Source: an uncultured Bacteroidota bacterium (GTDB taxonomy: Bacteria; Bacteroidota; Bacteroidia; Bacteroidales; UBA12481). From it: a DNA stretch of 40,506 nt. The stretch spans positions 1-40,506 of the forward strand of contig CAIXHD010000302.1 of NCBI GenBank assembly GCA_903919065.1. The letters run 5' to 3'. The notes beneath the pieces were generated by a model that ran no database searches, was not told where the DNA came from, and saw only the letters and a program-made list of their open reading frames with translations. The position numbers and the translations under genes were made by a program. Shown here piece after piece: positions 6,728-15,605 of the stretch. Each line of letters opens with the position of its first letter. Position 1 is the stretch's first letter.

Positions 6728-9700
6728 ATGATTAAATTATCAAACTTGCTGAAAGGCCTGATGACTGTGCTCATTTTTGGCCTGATGTTCGGTTTTGCTC
6801 AGGCTGCTGACAAGAAAACCGCGAAGGAGGAGCCGAAGAAGGATCCGGTTTCTTCATCAACATTCAGTTCATTGAAATTCCGCAGCATAGGTCCCGCATT
6901 CACCTCCGGCCGTATAGCCGACATTGCGGTAAACCCGAAAAATTACAGTGAATATTATGTCGGCGTTGCTGCTGGTGGCGTATGGAAAACCACCAATAAC
7001 GGCACCACCTGGCAGTCGGTTTTTGACAATTACGGTGCCTGGTCAGTCGGGCCGGTAGTTGTCGATCAGAACAATCCGCTGATTGTTTGGGTGGGTTCCG
7101 GTGAATATAATTCACAAAGGGCCATCGGTTATGGCGATGGTGTCTACAAATCCATCGATGGCGGAGGCTCTTTCAAGAATATGGGCCTCGGAAAATCGGA
7201 ACATATCGGACGTATTCGTATCGATCCAAGAAATTCAGATGTCGTTTATGTTGCCTGCCAGGGTCCGTTGTGGGGACCGGGTGGCGACCGCGGATTGTAT
7301 AAAACCACCGATGGTGGGACTACCTGGGTTAAAATTCTGGATATCAGCGAAAACACCGGCGTTTCGGATATCGAAATGGACCCAAGAAATCCTGATGTAA
7401 TCTATGTTACTGCCTACCAGCGTCGTCGCCATGTATGGACACTCGTTGACGGAGGTCCGGAATCGGCTATTTATAAAACTACCGATGCCGGTAAAACATT
7501 CAACAAAATCAACAGTGGCCTTCCGGGTGGCGATCTTGGCCGTATCGGTCTGGCAATTTCCCCTGTTAATCCGGATGTGGTTTATGCAGTGGTGGAAGCC
7601 GCAGAATCAAATGGAGGAATCTTCCGTACCACCAATTGCGGTGTTTCCTGGGAAAAAATGAGCGACCACCAGTCAGGTGTCGGCCAGTACTACAATCGTA
7701 TTTACTGCGATTTATGGGATGTTGACCGCGTTTATGCTATGGAAACTGTTGCTCAGGTTACCGATGACGCCGGTCGCACCTGGCGCGCACTGGGAGAAAA
7801 CAAAAAACATGTCGACAACCACTGTTTCTGGATGGATCCACGCGATAAGGAACATTATATTATTGGCAGTGACGGCGGCGTATATGAATCATTCGACCGT
7901 GCTGAAACCTGGCTGTATAAATCAAACTTGCCTGTAACACAGTTCTATCGTGTTGCCATCGACTACGATACCCCATTCTATAATGTATACGGCGGAACTC
8001 AGGACAACAATTCATTCGGCGGACCCTCCCGCAGCATTCGCAATATCGGTGTGGTAAACGACGACTGGTGGGTGACCTGTGGCGGTGACGGATTTTTCCA
8101 ACAGGTTGATCCAACCAATCCGGATATTGTTTATTCGGAATCACAGTTCGGCGGCCTGGTAAGGTATGACCGCAAAAGTGGGGAAGCTGTTGGCATTCAA
8201 CCGCAGGAACCACTCGGCGATGCCTATCGCTGGAACTGGAACGCACCTATACTCATATCGAAATACGATCATAAAACCCTCTATTTCGCTGCTAACAAAC
8301 TATTTAAATCGCCAAACTACGGCAATAAATGGGATGTAATCTCCCCGGATCTTTCGCGCCAGATGGACCGCAATAAGCTTCCGGTTATGGGTGTTGTTCA
8401 GAATATTGATGCCGTTGCTAAAAATAATTCAACATCGGTTTGGGGAAATATTGTTGCATTGGCTGAATCCCCCCTTAAACAAGGGACTCTTTTTGTCGGA
8501 ACCGACGATGGCCTGATCCAGATAACCACCGATGACGGTAAAAACTGGACCAAGATTGAATCCATTCCTGGCGTGCCCGATATGACCTATGTAAGTTATA
8601 TCCTGGCTGACAGATTCGACGAGAACACATTGTATGTCAGCTTTAATAATGTTAAACGCGCCGACTTCAAACCTTACCTTTTCAAAAGTACCGACTTAGG
8701 CAAAACATGGAAGTCCATGTCAGCCAATCTGCCGGAAAATGGTATGGTTCATGCAATTCAACAGGATCGCATTAAAAAAGACCTGCTTTTTGTGGGTACT
8801 GAATTCGGATTCTGGATATCAATCAACGGTGGCGAAAAATGGATGCAGATAAAATCAGGTCTGCCCACAACATGCATCTATGATATCGCAATTCAGGAAC
8901 GTGAAAATGACCTCGTACTTGCCAGTTTCGGCCGCGGATTCTATATTCTCGATGATTATACCCTGTTAAGGAATTTTACGCCTGCCGACCTCGATAAGGA
9001 TGCTATGTTTTATCCTATCAAGGAGGGTATCATGTTTAGTCAGACCGGCGGAAAATATGGCCAGGGACATGCCTATTTCAGTGCACCCAACCCTGCTTAC
9101 GGTGTAACTTTTACCTATTTCGTTAAGGACCAGAACAAAACCCTGAAACAGATCCGCAAGGAAGCCCAGGCAAAAGCACGCAAGGATGGTACAAATCCTC
9201 CGTACCCAACCTACGCTGATCTTCGCGCTGAGGAAGAAGAACAGTCTGCATTCCTGATTTTCACCATTAAAGATGCCACCGGAAAAGTGGTTAAAGTGAT
9301 GAAAACCGGAGAAAAAACCGGCATTTCAAAACTCACCTGGGATTATGATCAGGAGGTTAAAGGAAACGTGAATGTTTATGGTAAGGCAAACCCGATGGGT
9401 ACACCACCGGCACCAGTAACCGCTCTTCCCGGAAAATATACCGTTGAGCTGGCCCGCAATGTTGCTGGAACAGTTACCCAGTTGGCCGGGCCAGAGCCTT
9501 TCTCCGTCAGACTGATCAATAATTTCACACTGCCGGCCAAAGACCGTGCCTCAGTTATTGCTTTCATCGAAAAAGCAAGCAAGCTGGGCAATACGGTAAG
9601 TGCCAGCCAGGCGGAAATGGAATCCCTATCCACAGCCGTTCAGTATGGCAAACAACTGGTATTCACTTACGGTGGATCGGAAAACATGCTGAAGGAACTG

Positions 9701-10000
9701 AAATCTCTTGAGACGCAGCTGAAAGATCTCGGCATCCGTTTTAATGGTAACCCAATCATCAGCCGTTTGCAGGATGCAGCCGAGCCAGGTTTGGCTTCAC
9801 GCATCGGAGGTGCTCGCTATATCAGTGCAAATCAGGATGTTCCTGAAAGTGCTGTTGAGCAATACGATATAGTTGCCAGCGAAATGACTAAAATCCTTCC
9901 GCAGATCCAGCAGATTAAAGGGTCGGTTGATAACCTCAAAAAGGAATTCGACAAACTCGGATATCCCTGGACACCGGGGAGGGAAATACCCAAGTGGTAG
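6728..10000 (+). CDS. Secreted Asp-box (BNR/VPS10-sortilin-like) beta-propeller protein
   Basis: The open frame extends to 6689, but the ATG at 6728 puts a signal peptide at the very start (MIKLSNLLKGLMTVLIFGLM then FGFAQA|ADKK), so it is preferred; the product is 1090 residues. About ten Asp-box motifs (S/T-x-D/N-x-G-x-T/S-W/F) recur from residue ~88 to ~700, e.g. TTNNGTTWQ, TTDGGTTWV, TTDAGKTF, TTDDGKNW, STDLGKTW, SINGGEKW. These mark blades of one or two large beta-propellers like those of VPS10/sortilin and BNR proteins. A C-terminal region of about 370 residues contains a beta-sandwich-like part (TGKVVKVMKTGEK) and a helical end. No T9SS C-terminal sorting domain is seen, so it is probably periplasmic. 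Sialidase activity is not supported: the arginine triad and FRIP motif are not evident. Confidence 0.82.
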   Translation: MIKLSNLLKGLMTVLIFGLMFGFAQAADKKTAKEEPKKDPVSSSTFSSLKFRSIGPAFTSGRIADIAVNPKNYSEYYVGVAAGGVWKTTNNGTTWQSVFDNYGAWSVGPVVVDQNNPLIVWVGSGEYNSQRAIGYGDGVYKSIDGGGSFKNMGLGKSEHIGRIRIDPRNSDVVYVACQGPLWGPGGDRGLYKTTDGGTTWVKILDISENTGVSDIEMDPRNPDVIYVTAYQRRRHVWTLVDGGPESAIYKTTDAGKTFNKINSGLPGGDLGRIGLAISPVNPDVVYAVVEAAESNGGIFRTTNCGVSWEKMSDHQSGVGQYYNRIYCDLWDVDRVYAMETVAQVTDDAGRTWRALGENKKHVDNHCFWMDPRDKEHYIIGSDGGVYESFDRAETWLYKSNLPVTQFYRVAIDYDTPFYNVYGGTQDNNSFGGPSRSIRNIGVVNDDWWVTCGGDGFFQQVDPTNPDIVYSESQFGGLVRYDRKSGEAVGIQPQEPLGDAYRWNWNAPILISKYDHKTLYFAANKLFKSPNYGNKWDVISPDLSRQMDRNKLPVMGVVQNIDAVAKNNSTSVWGNIVALAESPLKQGTLFVGTDDGLIQITTDDGKNWTKIESIPGVPDMTYVSYILADRFDENTLYVSFNNVKRADFKPYLFKSTDLGKTWKSMSANLPENGMVHAIQQDRIKKDLLFVGTEFGFWISINGGEKWMQIKSGLPTTCIYDIAIQERENDLVLASFGRGFYILDDYTLLRNFTPADLDKDAMFYPIKEGIMFSQTGGKYGQGHAYFSAPNPAYGVTFTYFVKDQNKTLKQIRKEAQAKARKDGTNPPYPTYADLRAEEEEQSAFLIFTIKDATGKVVKVMKTGEKTGISKLTWDYDQEVKGNVNVYGKANPMGTPPAPVTALPGKYTVELARNVAGTVTQLAGPEPFSVRLINNFTLPAKDRASVIAFIEKASKLGNTVSASQAEMESLSTAVQYGKQLVFTYGGSENMLKELKSLETQLKDLGIRFNGNPIISRLQDAAEPGLASRIGGARYISANQDVPESAVEQYDIVASEMTKILPQIQQIKGSVDNLKKEFDKLGYPWTPGREIPKW

Positions 10001-10369
10001 ACCCATTGAAGTAAGAAGGTTGAGATTCGAAGACCAATTCTGAATGCTGAAGTTGAAAAATGAAGTATTCTGAAGTGTAGTTGAGCTCAACTTCGGACTT
10101 AGCAAGTCGGCCAAAGCCCCCAGGTTGAAATTCGGGGTTAGTCATGCTTCTGACACAGAGCGATATGACTAACCCCAGACTTCAGTCTGGGGGTTTTCAT
10201 GTCTGGATGCGAACTTCGCCCGGGGGCAGATAAGTTATCTGCAGTTTATCCGTTATAACAGATCACAGAAGCCCAAGCGTTGTTCCGATACCTGATCCTG
10301 TAATTTCAAAAATCAAAACTGGCCCCGGCCCTCAACCTTCTTAATTTTTCTTTTGTCTACTTTTGATCA
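10001..10369. other. Repeat-dense intergenic region, no gene seen
   Basis: This 369-base gap begins right after the TAG of the Asp-box gene with GAAGT/CTGAA words (10009-10080). It then holds a perfect 12-bp palindrome GTTGAGCTCAAC (10080-10091), a large hairpin (10114-10196), and the 17-base hyphenated palindrome GCAGATAAGTTATCTGC (10226-10242). An exact TAnnTTTG element, TACTTTTG, lies at 10358-10365, only four bases before the next ATG. No credible reading frame or RNA gene is visible. Confidence 0.7.
10114..10196. repeat. Long imperfect hairpin between two co-directional genes
   Basis: Left arm 10114-10145 and right arm 10165-10196 pair with few mismatches (outer AAGCCCCCAG with CTGGGGGTT, inner GGGGTTAGTCAT with ATGACTAACCCC); the loop is 19 bases. 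The right arm contains its own small hairpin CCCCAGACTTCAGTCTGGGG, ending in TTTT. This could end transcription of the Asp-box gene, although the T run is short. Confidence 0.65.
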
Positions 10370-13300
10370 ATGCCTTACCCCCCCCAAATATCACCCCCTT
10401 TTAACTTTCCTCTCTTCAGATACTTCTTACTAATTTCTGCCTTCTGCCTTCTGCCCTCTGCCTTAAAGTCTCAAACTCAAAGAAAAGTCGTACTCCCTGT
10501 TAAATCCGACACTCTCCTGATTGACACCCTATCACTCGTCCCCAACTCCTGGAAAGTTTATCAAAAAAATAACCTCCCGCTTCCCGACAGCCTCTACACC
10601 ATCGACTGGATAAATGCACTCTTTATCCTCAAACCCCATACCCCAAACCCCATACCCGATAATGCTTCTTTTGTCATCCCCGCGAAGGCGGGGACCCCGT
10701 CCCTCACCACGAATTCTGATACTTTGATCGTAAGTTATTCGGTTTTCCCGTTTTCTCTCGGTAAGGTGTATTCGCATAAAAGTCCCGACTTTAACCGGAT
10801 CAGTACCCCGGTATACAAAATTCCTTACGGATTAAATGCGGGTGAAAAATACGACCGCCTCTCGGAAGGTTCCCTCCGCAGCAGCGGCAGCCTTTCGCGC
10901 GGTGTGGCCATGGGCAATACCAGAGATGCTTCGCTCACCTCAAACCTGAACCTGCAGCTGGAAGGCAAGCTGAATAAGGACTACCGGATCGAGGCAACTC
11001 TCACCGACGCCAATATGCCAGTTCAGCCCGAAGGTAATACCCAGCAAATTCAGGAGTTCGACAAGGTATTCATGCGCATTTACAGTCAAAGAAATGAGAT
11101 TCTGGCCGGCGACTTCGATCTGCACCCGGCCACCGGATATTTTTTGCAGATGAATAAGCGGGTGCAGGGAGCCCGGTTCACTATCGAGACTCCGGCAAAA
11201 TCAGGCAGTTCAACTTTCCGGACGAGCACAAGCGCTGCTGTGGTAAAAGGGAAATATGCCCGGAATCACATTCAGGGCAGTGAAGGAAACCAGGGACCCT
11301 ATATGCTCACCGGAGCAACCGGGGAGACCTATATACAGGTGATCGCAGGCAGTGAAAAAGTTTATATCGACGGACAACCACTCATACGGGGAGAAGAGTC
11401 GGATTATACCATCGATTATAATACTGCGGAAATCAGGTTTACCCCGAAAAACCTGATTACTAAGGATAAGAGGATAGTGGCTGAGTTCGAATATACCGAG
11501 CGCAGCTATTCACGCTTTCTGTTATTTAATGAGAATAGCTGGACAACAAAAAACGGGAGCTGGTACCTGAACCTGTTTTCTGAGAATGATGCAAAGAACC
11601 AACCGCTGCTTCAGGACCTGACCGAAGGAAACAAACAGCTTCTGGCTTCCATCGGCGACAATTCCAATCTTGCCAGGGTTAGCGCGATTCGTGAATCACT
11701 GTTCCGTAACGACCGCGTATTTTATAAAATGGCCGATACAACAGTCCTCGGCGTCCGGTATGATAGCGTTCTGATTCAGAGCTTTAACGCCGACAGTGCT
11801 AAGTACGAAGCCGGATTTTCGTTTGTCGGTGCCGGAAATGGCAATTATGAACCCGTGCAATCAACCGCCAACGGACGGGTATTCCAATGGGTGGCTCCGG
11901 AAAATGGTATCCTTAAAGGAAGCTATGAGCCAGTAAGTAAACTGGTTATGCCACAGAATAAGCAGGTGATTTCCGCCGGAACCCGACAAGCTCTCGGTTC
12001 GCATATGCGCATGGACATGGAATGGTCATTAACCCGAAACGACAAAAACACCTTTTCTTCCCAGGACGACGGAAACAATACCGGTATGGGAATGAAAGCA
12101 AATTTGTCTCGCAAGGATTTTCTTAAACGCGACAGTAGCCTGATGCTGAATTCTTTTGTCAACTATCGGTTCTCCGGGTTGAGGTTCGATCCGGTTGAGC
12201 GGTTTCGGGAGGTGGAGTTTGAGCGTGACTGGAACCTGGCCTCCACTGGAGTATCCCAGCAGGAGAATTTTGTCGAATCCGGACTTAGCCTGTCGGGCAA
12301 GGACAGTCTGCAAGCTTCATACCGGCTTGAATATCTTAATCTTCAAACAGCTTATTCCGGATTTCGCCAGTTTACTAACGGCCGGATGCGGGGAAAAAAA
12401 TGGGAGACATCCTGGTCGGGAAGTTATCTTCGCTCCGCCGATTCTTATCGGAATACAGCCTTCTTAAGGCATACGGTCCGCTACCGTCGCGAATGGGGGA
12501 AAGTAAATGTTGTGCTGGCTGAAAATGCTGAAAATAACCGGTGGCAGAAGCCGGGCAATGATACCTTGCTTGGAAACAGTCAGGCATTTCAGGAATTCAG
12601 CCTTGAGGCATCGGAGAAAAAAAACGACCGCCAGCCGTGGATGGTTAGAATTAGTGAACGTACAGATAAGCTTCCTGTAGCCGGCCAGCTGATGACCTAT
12701 TCCAGAGCCTGGGATGCCGAAAGCTGGGTGGATATTTCGAAAAACCCGGCCATGCCTTTCCGGGCTGGAATCCATATCCGGGCACTGGAGGCCGATTCCG
12801 GCAGCCTCACCACCGGGGAAACCGGCAAAACCGTTACCGGAAGAATAGATAACCGCTGGCAGGCATGGAAAGGATTGATCAAGTCGCAAACATTTTTTGA
12901 AGTGGGATCCGGGTACGATCGCAAGCCGGAGTATTCCTATCTAGAGGTGGTTGCAGGTCAGGGTTATTATACCTGGAAGGACTATAATAACAATGGTATC
13001 AAGGAACTCAATGAATTTGAAACAGCATTTTTCAAAGATCAGGCAGCATTTATCCGGATCTTCAGGCTCGGAACAGAATTTCTCCCTACACTCGTCAATC
13101 GCTTTAACCAAGTATTTACTATTCAGCCGAAAAAAGGTTTTGCCTCGAAATTCACCAGCCAATTAGCCTATCGGATCGATAAAAAAACACCCCGGGGTGA
13201 CTATCTGTTCCTGATCAATCCTTTTACCAATAACCCCACTGATCAACGGCTCATAAATCTCAACTCTCAGCTGCGCCATACTTTGTCGTTTAATCGCTCC

Positions 13301-13900
13301 GGGTTGAAGTTCAATGCCGATCTGATCACTCAGAAACTTGCTACCCGAACCACACTGCTTAACGGGGCCGACGGACAGGTTGTCTGGTCCAATTCACTTC
13401 AGCTGAGATACCGCTTTCACCCTTCGTGGCAGCTGAATTCAACGAGTGACTGGTCACGAAAGGAATCCATATCAGAATTCTTTGCCGCACGAAATTATAC
13501 CCTCTCAGGCAAGTCACAGCTGCTCCGTATCGAATACCAGGCGGGCACAAATTTCAGGATCGGGATGGATTGGGAATTACGATCGGAAAAGAATAAAAGC
13601 GATGGAGCAGGCTTGCTGTCTAACCGCCTGGAATCAGTGTTTACCGCCCAGATACCTGAAAAGGGTCAGATCAGCCTTTCAGTTCAATATGTAAATGTCA
13701 ATTTTGATGGGCTGGCTGATTCCCCGTCAGGCTATGCCATGCTTCGCGGATTAGGCAATGGGCCAAATGGAGTTGCACAGCTTTCGGCGCGTTATAAGCT
13801 GGGAAAAAACCTGATTCTCGAGGGTATCTATGAAGGCAGGATTGTTCGCGGCGGCAAGGCGGTGCATAACGCACAGCTACAGGTAAGAGCAGTATTTTAG
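10370..13900 (+). CDS. Very large putative outer-membrane beta-barrel protein, function unknown
   Basis: The 1176-residue product is not confidently named. A hydrophobic segment RYFLLISAFCLLPSALKSQ (17-35) looks like a signal peptide core ending before Gln; its DNA is a GGCAGAA-family repeat. A second repeat lies at residues 102-111 (VIPAKAGTP). The region from about 165 on is conserved-looking: GSLSRGVAMGNTRD, NLQLEGKLNKDY, MPVQPEGNTQQIQEFDKVFM, IEATLTDAN. This recalls the GN-rich strand segments of SprA-type Bacteroidota barrels, though it is half their size. The remainder is amphipathic strands ending in AVF, a barrel-closing terminal Phe. It converges with ald, overlapping it by 4 bases. 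The ATG at 10370 is the only early start; the next Met is around residue 180, past the signal. No catalytic motif is seen. Confidence 0.78.
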   Translation: MPYPPQISPPFNFPLFRYFLLISAFCLLPSALKSQTQRKVVLPVKSDTLLIDTLSLVPNSWKVYQKNNLPLPDSLYTIDWINALFILKPHTPNPIPDNASFVIPAKAGTPSLTTNSDTLIVSYSVFPFSLGKVYSHKSPDFNRISTPVYKIPYGLNAGEKYDRLSEGSLRSSGSLSRGVAMGNTRDASLTSNLNLQLEGKLNKDYRIEATLTDANMPVQPEGNTQQIQEFDKVFMRIYSQRNEILAGDFDLHPATGYFLQMNKRVQGARFTIETPAKSGSSTFRTSTSAAVVKGKYARNHIQGSEGNQGPYMLTGATGETYIQVIAGSEKVYIDGQPLIRGEESDYTIDYNTAEIRFTPKNLITKDKRIVAEFEYTERSYSRFLLFNENSWTTKNGSWYLNLFSENDAKNQPLLQDLTEGNKQLLASIGDNSNLARVSAIRESLFRNDRVFYKMADTTVLGVRYDSVLIQSFNADSAKYEAGFSFVGAGNGNYEPVQSTANGRVFQWVAPENGILKGSYEPVSKLVMPQNKQVISAGTRQALGSHMRMDMEWSLTRNDKNTFSSQDDGNNTGMGMKANLSRKDFLKRDSSLMLNSFVNYRFSGLRFDPVERFREVEFERDWNLASTGVSQQENFVESGLSLSGKDSLQASYRLEYLNLQTAYSGFRQFTNGRMRGKKWETSWSGSYLRSADSYRNTAFLRHTVRYRREWGKVNVVLAENAENNRWQKPGNDTLLGNSQAFQEFSLEASEKKNDRQPWMVRISERTDKLPVAGQLMTYSRAWDAESWVDISKNPAMPFRAGIHIRALEADSGSLTTGETGKTVTGRIDNRWQAWKGLIKSQTFFEVGSGYDRKPEYSYLEVVAGQGYYTWKDYNNNGIKELNEFETAFFKDQAAFIRIFRLGTEFLPTLVNRFNQVFTIQPKKGFASKFTSQLAYRIDKKTPRGDYLFLINPFTNNPTDQRLINLNSQLRHTLSFNRSGLKFNADLITQKLATRTTLLNGADGQVVWSNSLQLRYRFHPSWQLNSTSDWSRKESISEFFAARNYTLSGKSQLLRIEYQAGTNFRIGMDWELRSEKNKSDGAGLLSNRLESVFTAQIPEKGQISLSVQYVNVNFDGLADSPSGYAMLRGLGNGPNGVAQLSARYKLGKNLILEGIYEGRIVRGGKAVHNAQLQVRAVF
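10411..10467 (-). repeat. GGCAGAA word-repeat element, copy 4, in the coding region
   Basis: Read on the minus strand: TTTAAGGCAGAGGGCAGAAG, two more GGCAGAA words, then AAATTAGTAAGAAGTA. This is the order seen at 362-451 and in both arms of 1498-1657. On the plus strand it encodes FLLISAFCLLPSAL, the hydrophobic core of the signal peptide of the 1176-residue protein. Confidence 0.85.
10673..10701. repeat. GTCATCCCCGC-GAAG-GCGGGGACC palindromic element in the coding region
   Basis: A perfect stem CCCCGC/GCGGGG around GAAG lies at 10678-10693, preceded by GTCAT and followed by ACCCCGTC. It is read as VIPAKAGTP in frame. The related copy at 39348-39388 is non-coding. This element type is a widespread dispersed bacterial repeat. 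Just upstream, 10631-10660 is another small array of CCCCATACC words. Confidence 0.85.
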
Positions 13901-15111
13901 AAAGCCGAAAGCAACAGGTCGATATCTTTGGATGTGATTCCGAACTGATTACTTATCAATTCATTAGTCAGAATTCCATTATACATGTATACCCCCTGCC
14001 TAACTCCCAGATCGTCCTTGATGAGCTGCAGTATCCCTCCGCATTTACCTTTATCCAGAAGCAACGGCATCAGCACATTGCTGAGGGCAATAGAAGCAGT
14101 GCGGGCAACTTTCGCCGGGAGATTGGGGACCATATAATGAACCACTCCATGACGTGTAAATATCGGCTGTTCGCGTGAAGTAAAGATGCCTGTCTCAAAG
14201 CTGGAGCCCTGATCAACATGGATATCGATAACCACTGATCCGGGTTTCATCGACATCACCAGATCTTCCGGAATCAGGTAGAACGATTCCTGATGAAGCC
14301 GCTGAAGTGTGCTGATGACCAGGTCGGCCGTTTCAAAGGCCTTCTTAAGTACTGGCGGATGCATGACGGAAGTGAAGATTTCCTGGCCGATAAAATGTTT
14401 CAGGGATCGCAGGTTGGTGATAGAGCGGTCAAATACTTTAACAATAGCACCCATGCCCAGAGCTGTTCGGGCAGCATTTTCGGCTGCCGTGCCCGCGCCA
14501 AGAATGACCACTTCGGTAGGAGTAATACCGGTGATCCCACCAAGCATAATTCCTTTACCGTTCCCCTCGCTTCCGAGCAATCCTGCCCCGGTACTTACAG
14601 CCACAGTACCTGCAATCTCACACATTGACCGGAGTACAGGGACTTCCTGTGCCTCATCCCTGATAAGTTCAAAAGCTATTGCCGTAACCTTGTGACGAAT
14701 TAAATCCTGAAAATAAGCTTCGTCCCGCGTTGCAAGCTGGAGGCCGGTAATGATTGTTTTTCCGGGACCGAGCAAGTCGATCTCCGATTTAGTCAGCGGT
14801 GATACTTTAAGAATGATGGAGGCCTCGAAAACGGAAGACTTATTATCGAGGAGTTCACCTCCGGCTTCGGAATAATCATGATCGGAAAACTTGGGTCCGT
14901 TTCCGGCACCGCGCTCGATCAAGACCCTGTGGCCCACTTCCACAAGAAGATGCACAGCCTGTGGTGTAAGGGAAATCCTGGTTTCAAGTGGATCAGTCTC
15001 CCTCGGCAATCCTATCACAAAACGCTTTTCCCTTTTCTCACGATCAAGGGTCTCTTCCTTGGGCATCATGCTATGCTGAAAGAAAGATGAGGGCTTTCCA
15101 GACTCTTCCAT
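13897..15111 (-). CDS. ald: Alanine dehydrogenase / PNT family
   Basis: NAD-dependent dehydrogenase interconverting L-alanine with pyruvate and ammonia. The N-terminal AlaDH/PNT domain shows GLPRETDPLETRISLTP (Arg/Glu region of pyruvate binding), and the Rossmann domain shows VVILGAGTAAENAAR. The product is 404 residues from the ATG at 15111. The frame opens with a GTG at 15126, but that GTG lies inside a GGAGGTG ribosome-binding site, so the ATG is preferred. Compared with classical 370-residue alanine dehydrogenases it has an N-terminal extension (about 25 residues, rich in Glu/Lys) and a longer tail. It follows porW-porX-tsaE with a 58-base gap, an order I recall as common in Bacteroidota. 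A role distinct from alanine catabolism is possible because this subgroup is divergent. Confidence 0.85.
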   Translation of the reverse strand: MEESGKPSSFFQHSMMPKEETLDREKREKRFVIGLPRETDPLETRISLTPQAVHLLVEVGHRVLIERGAGNGPKFSDHDYSEAGGELLDNKSSVFEASIILKVSPLTKSEIDLLGPGKTIITGLQLATRDEAYFQDLIRHKVTAIAFELIRDEAQEVPVLRSMCEIAGTVAVSTGAGLLGSEGNGKGIMLGGITGITPTEVVILGAGTAAENAARTALGMGAIVKVFDRSITNLRSLKHFIGQEIFTSVMHPPVLKKAFETADLVISTLQRLHQESFYLIPEDLVMSMKPGSVVIDIHVDQGSSFETGIFTSREQPIFTRHGVVHYMVPNLPAKVARTASIALSNVLMPLLLDKGKCGGILQLIKDDLGVRQGVYMYNGILTNELISNQFGITSKDIDLLLSAF

Positions 15112-15123
15112 ATTATTTAAAAT

Positions 15124-15130
15124 CACCTCC
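15124..15130 (-). promoter_or_regulatory. Strong Shine-Dalgarno site for ald
   Basis: The minus strand reads GGAGGTG, a perfect anti-SD match, 12 bases before the ATG at 15111. This is unusual in a window where other starts lack such a site, and it rules out the GTG at 15126 as start because that codon lies within it. Confidence 0.6.
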
Positions 15131-15169
15131 GTTAAGAAGGCAATTTACAAAATATCCGATATATCTAAG

Positions 15170-15598
15170 TTATTCAGGAATCTGAATTCTTATCGTCCGG
15201 CTTCCATCAGGATTTTCTAAAAGATATACTGCTGTCGCCGTCTCGGGCAAGAGGTCCTCAATTTTTTCCGGCCATTCAATCAGGCACCATGCGCCGCTGT
15301 CGAAATACTCGTCGATGCCAAAATCCAACGCCTCGCTGATCTTATTTATCCGATAAAAATCAAAATGATATACCAAACCTTTATCGATGGGGTATTCATT
15401 CACCAGTGCAAAAGTGGGACTCGTAACTTCTGTTTTTACACCCAGATTCCGGCAGATAGCCCGGATAAGTGTGGTTTTACCCACTCCCATATCTCCATGA
15501 AAGGCTAATATTCTCTCTCCGCCGGCAGCTCTTATCAGGTTGCCGGCAATTCCGTCCAGATCAGACAAACGTCTGGCATGAAATAGCATCTCTTTCAT
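15170..15598 (-). CDS. tsaE: tRNA threonylcarbamoyladenosine biosynthesis ATPase TsaE
   Basis: Small P-loop ATPase that works with TsaB and TsaD in the last step of t6A37 modification of tRNAs decoding ANN codons. The 142 residues are the usual size. The Walker A motif GDMGVGKTT is at 35-43, followed by the family block TSPTFALVNEY and the HFDFYRI segment (Walker B region), then LIEWPEKI. It starts 7 bases after the porX stop and is probably co-transcribed with porW-porX. TsaB and TsaD are not in the window. Confidence 0.93.
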   Translation of the reverse strand: MKEMLFHARRLSDLDGIAGNLIRAAGGERILAFHGDMGVGKTTLIRAICRNLGVKTEVTSPTFALVNEYPIDKGLVYHFDFYRINKISEALDFGIDEYFDSGAWCLIEWPEKIEDLLPETATAVYLLENPDGSRTIRIQIPE

Positions 15599-15605
15599 AC
15601 ACTCA

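Noticed and set aside
6728-10000. Sialidase assignment based on Asp-boxes
   Set aside because: Asp-boxes occur in many propeller proteins; the arginine triad and FRIP motif were not found.
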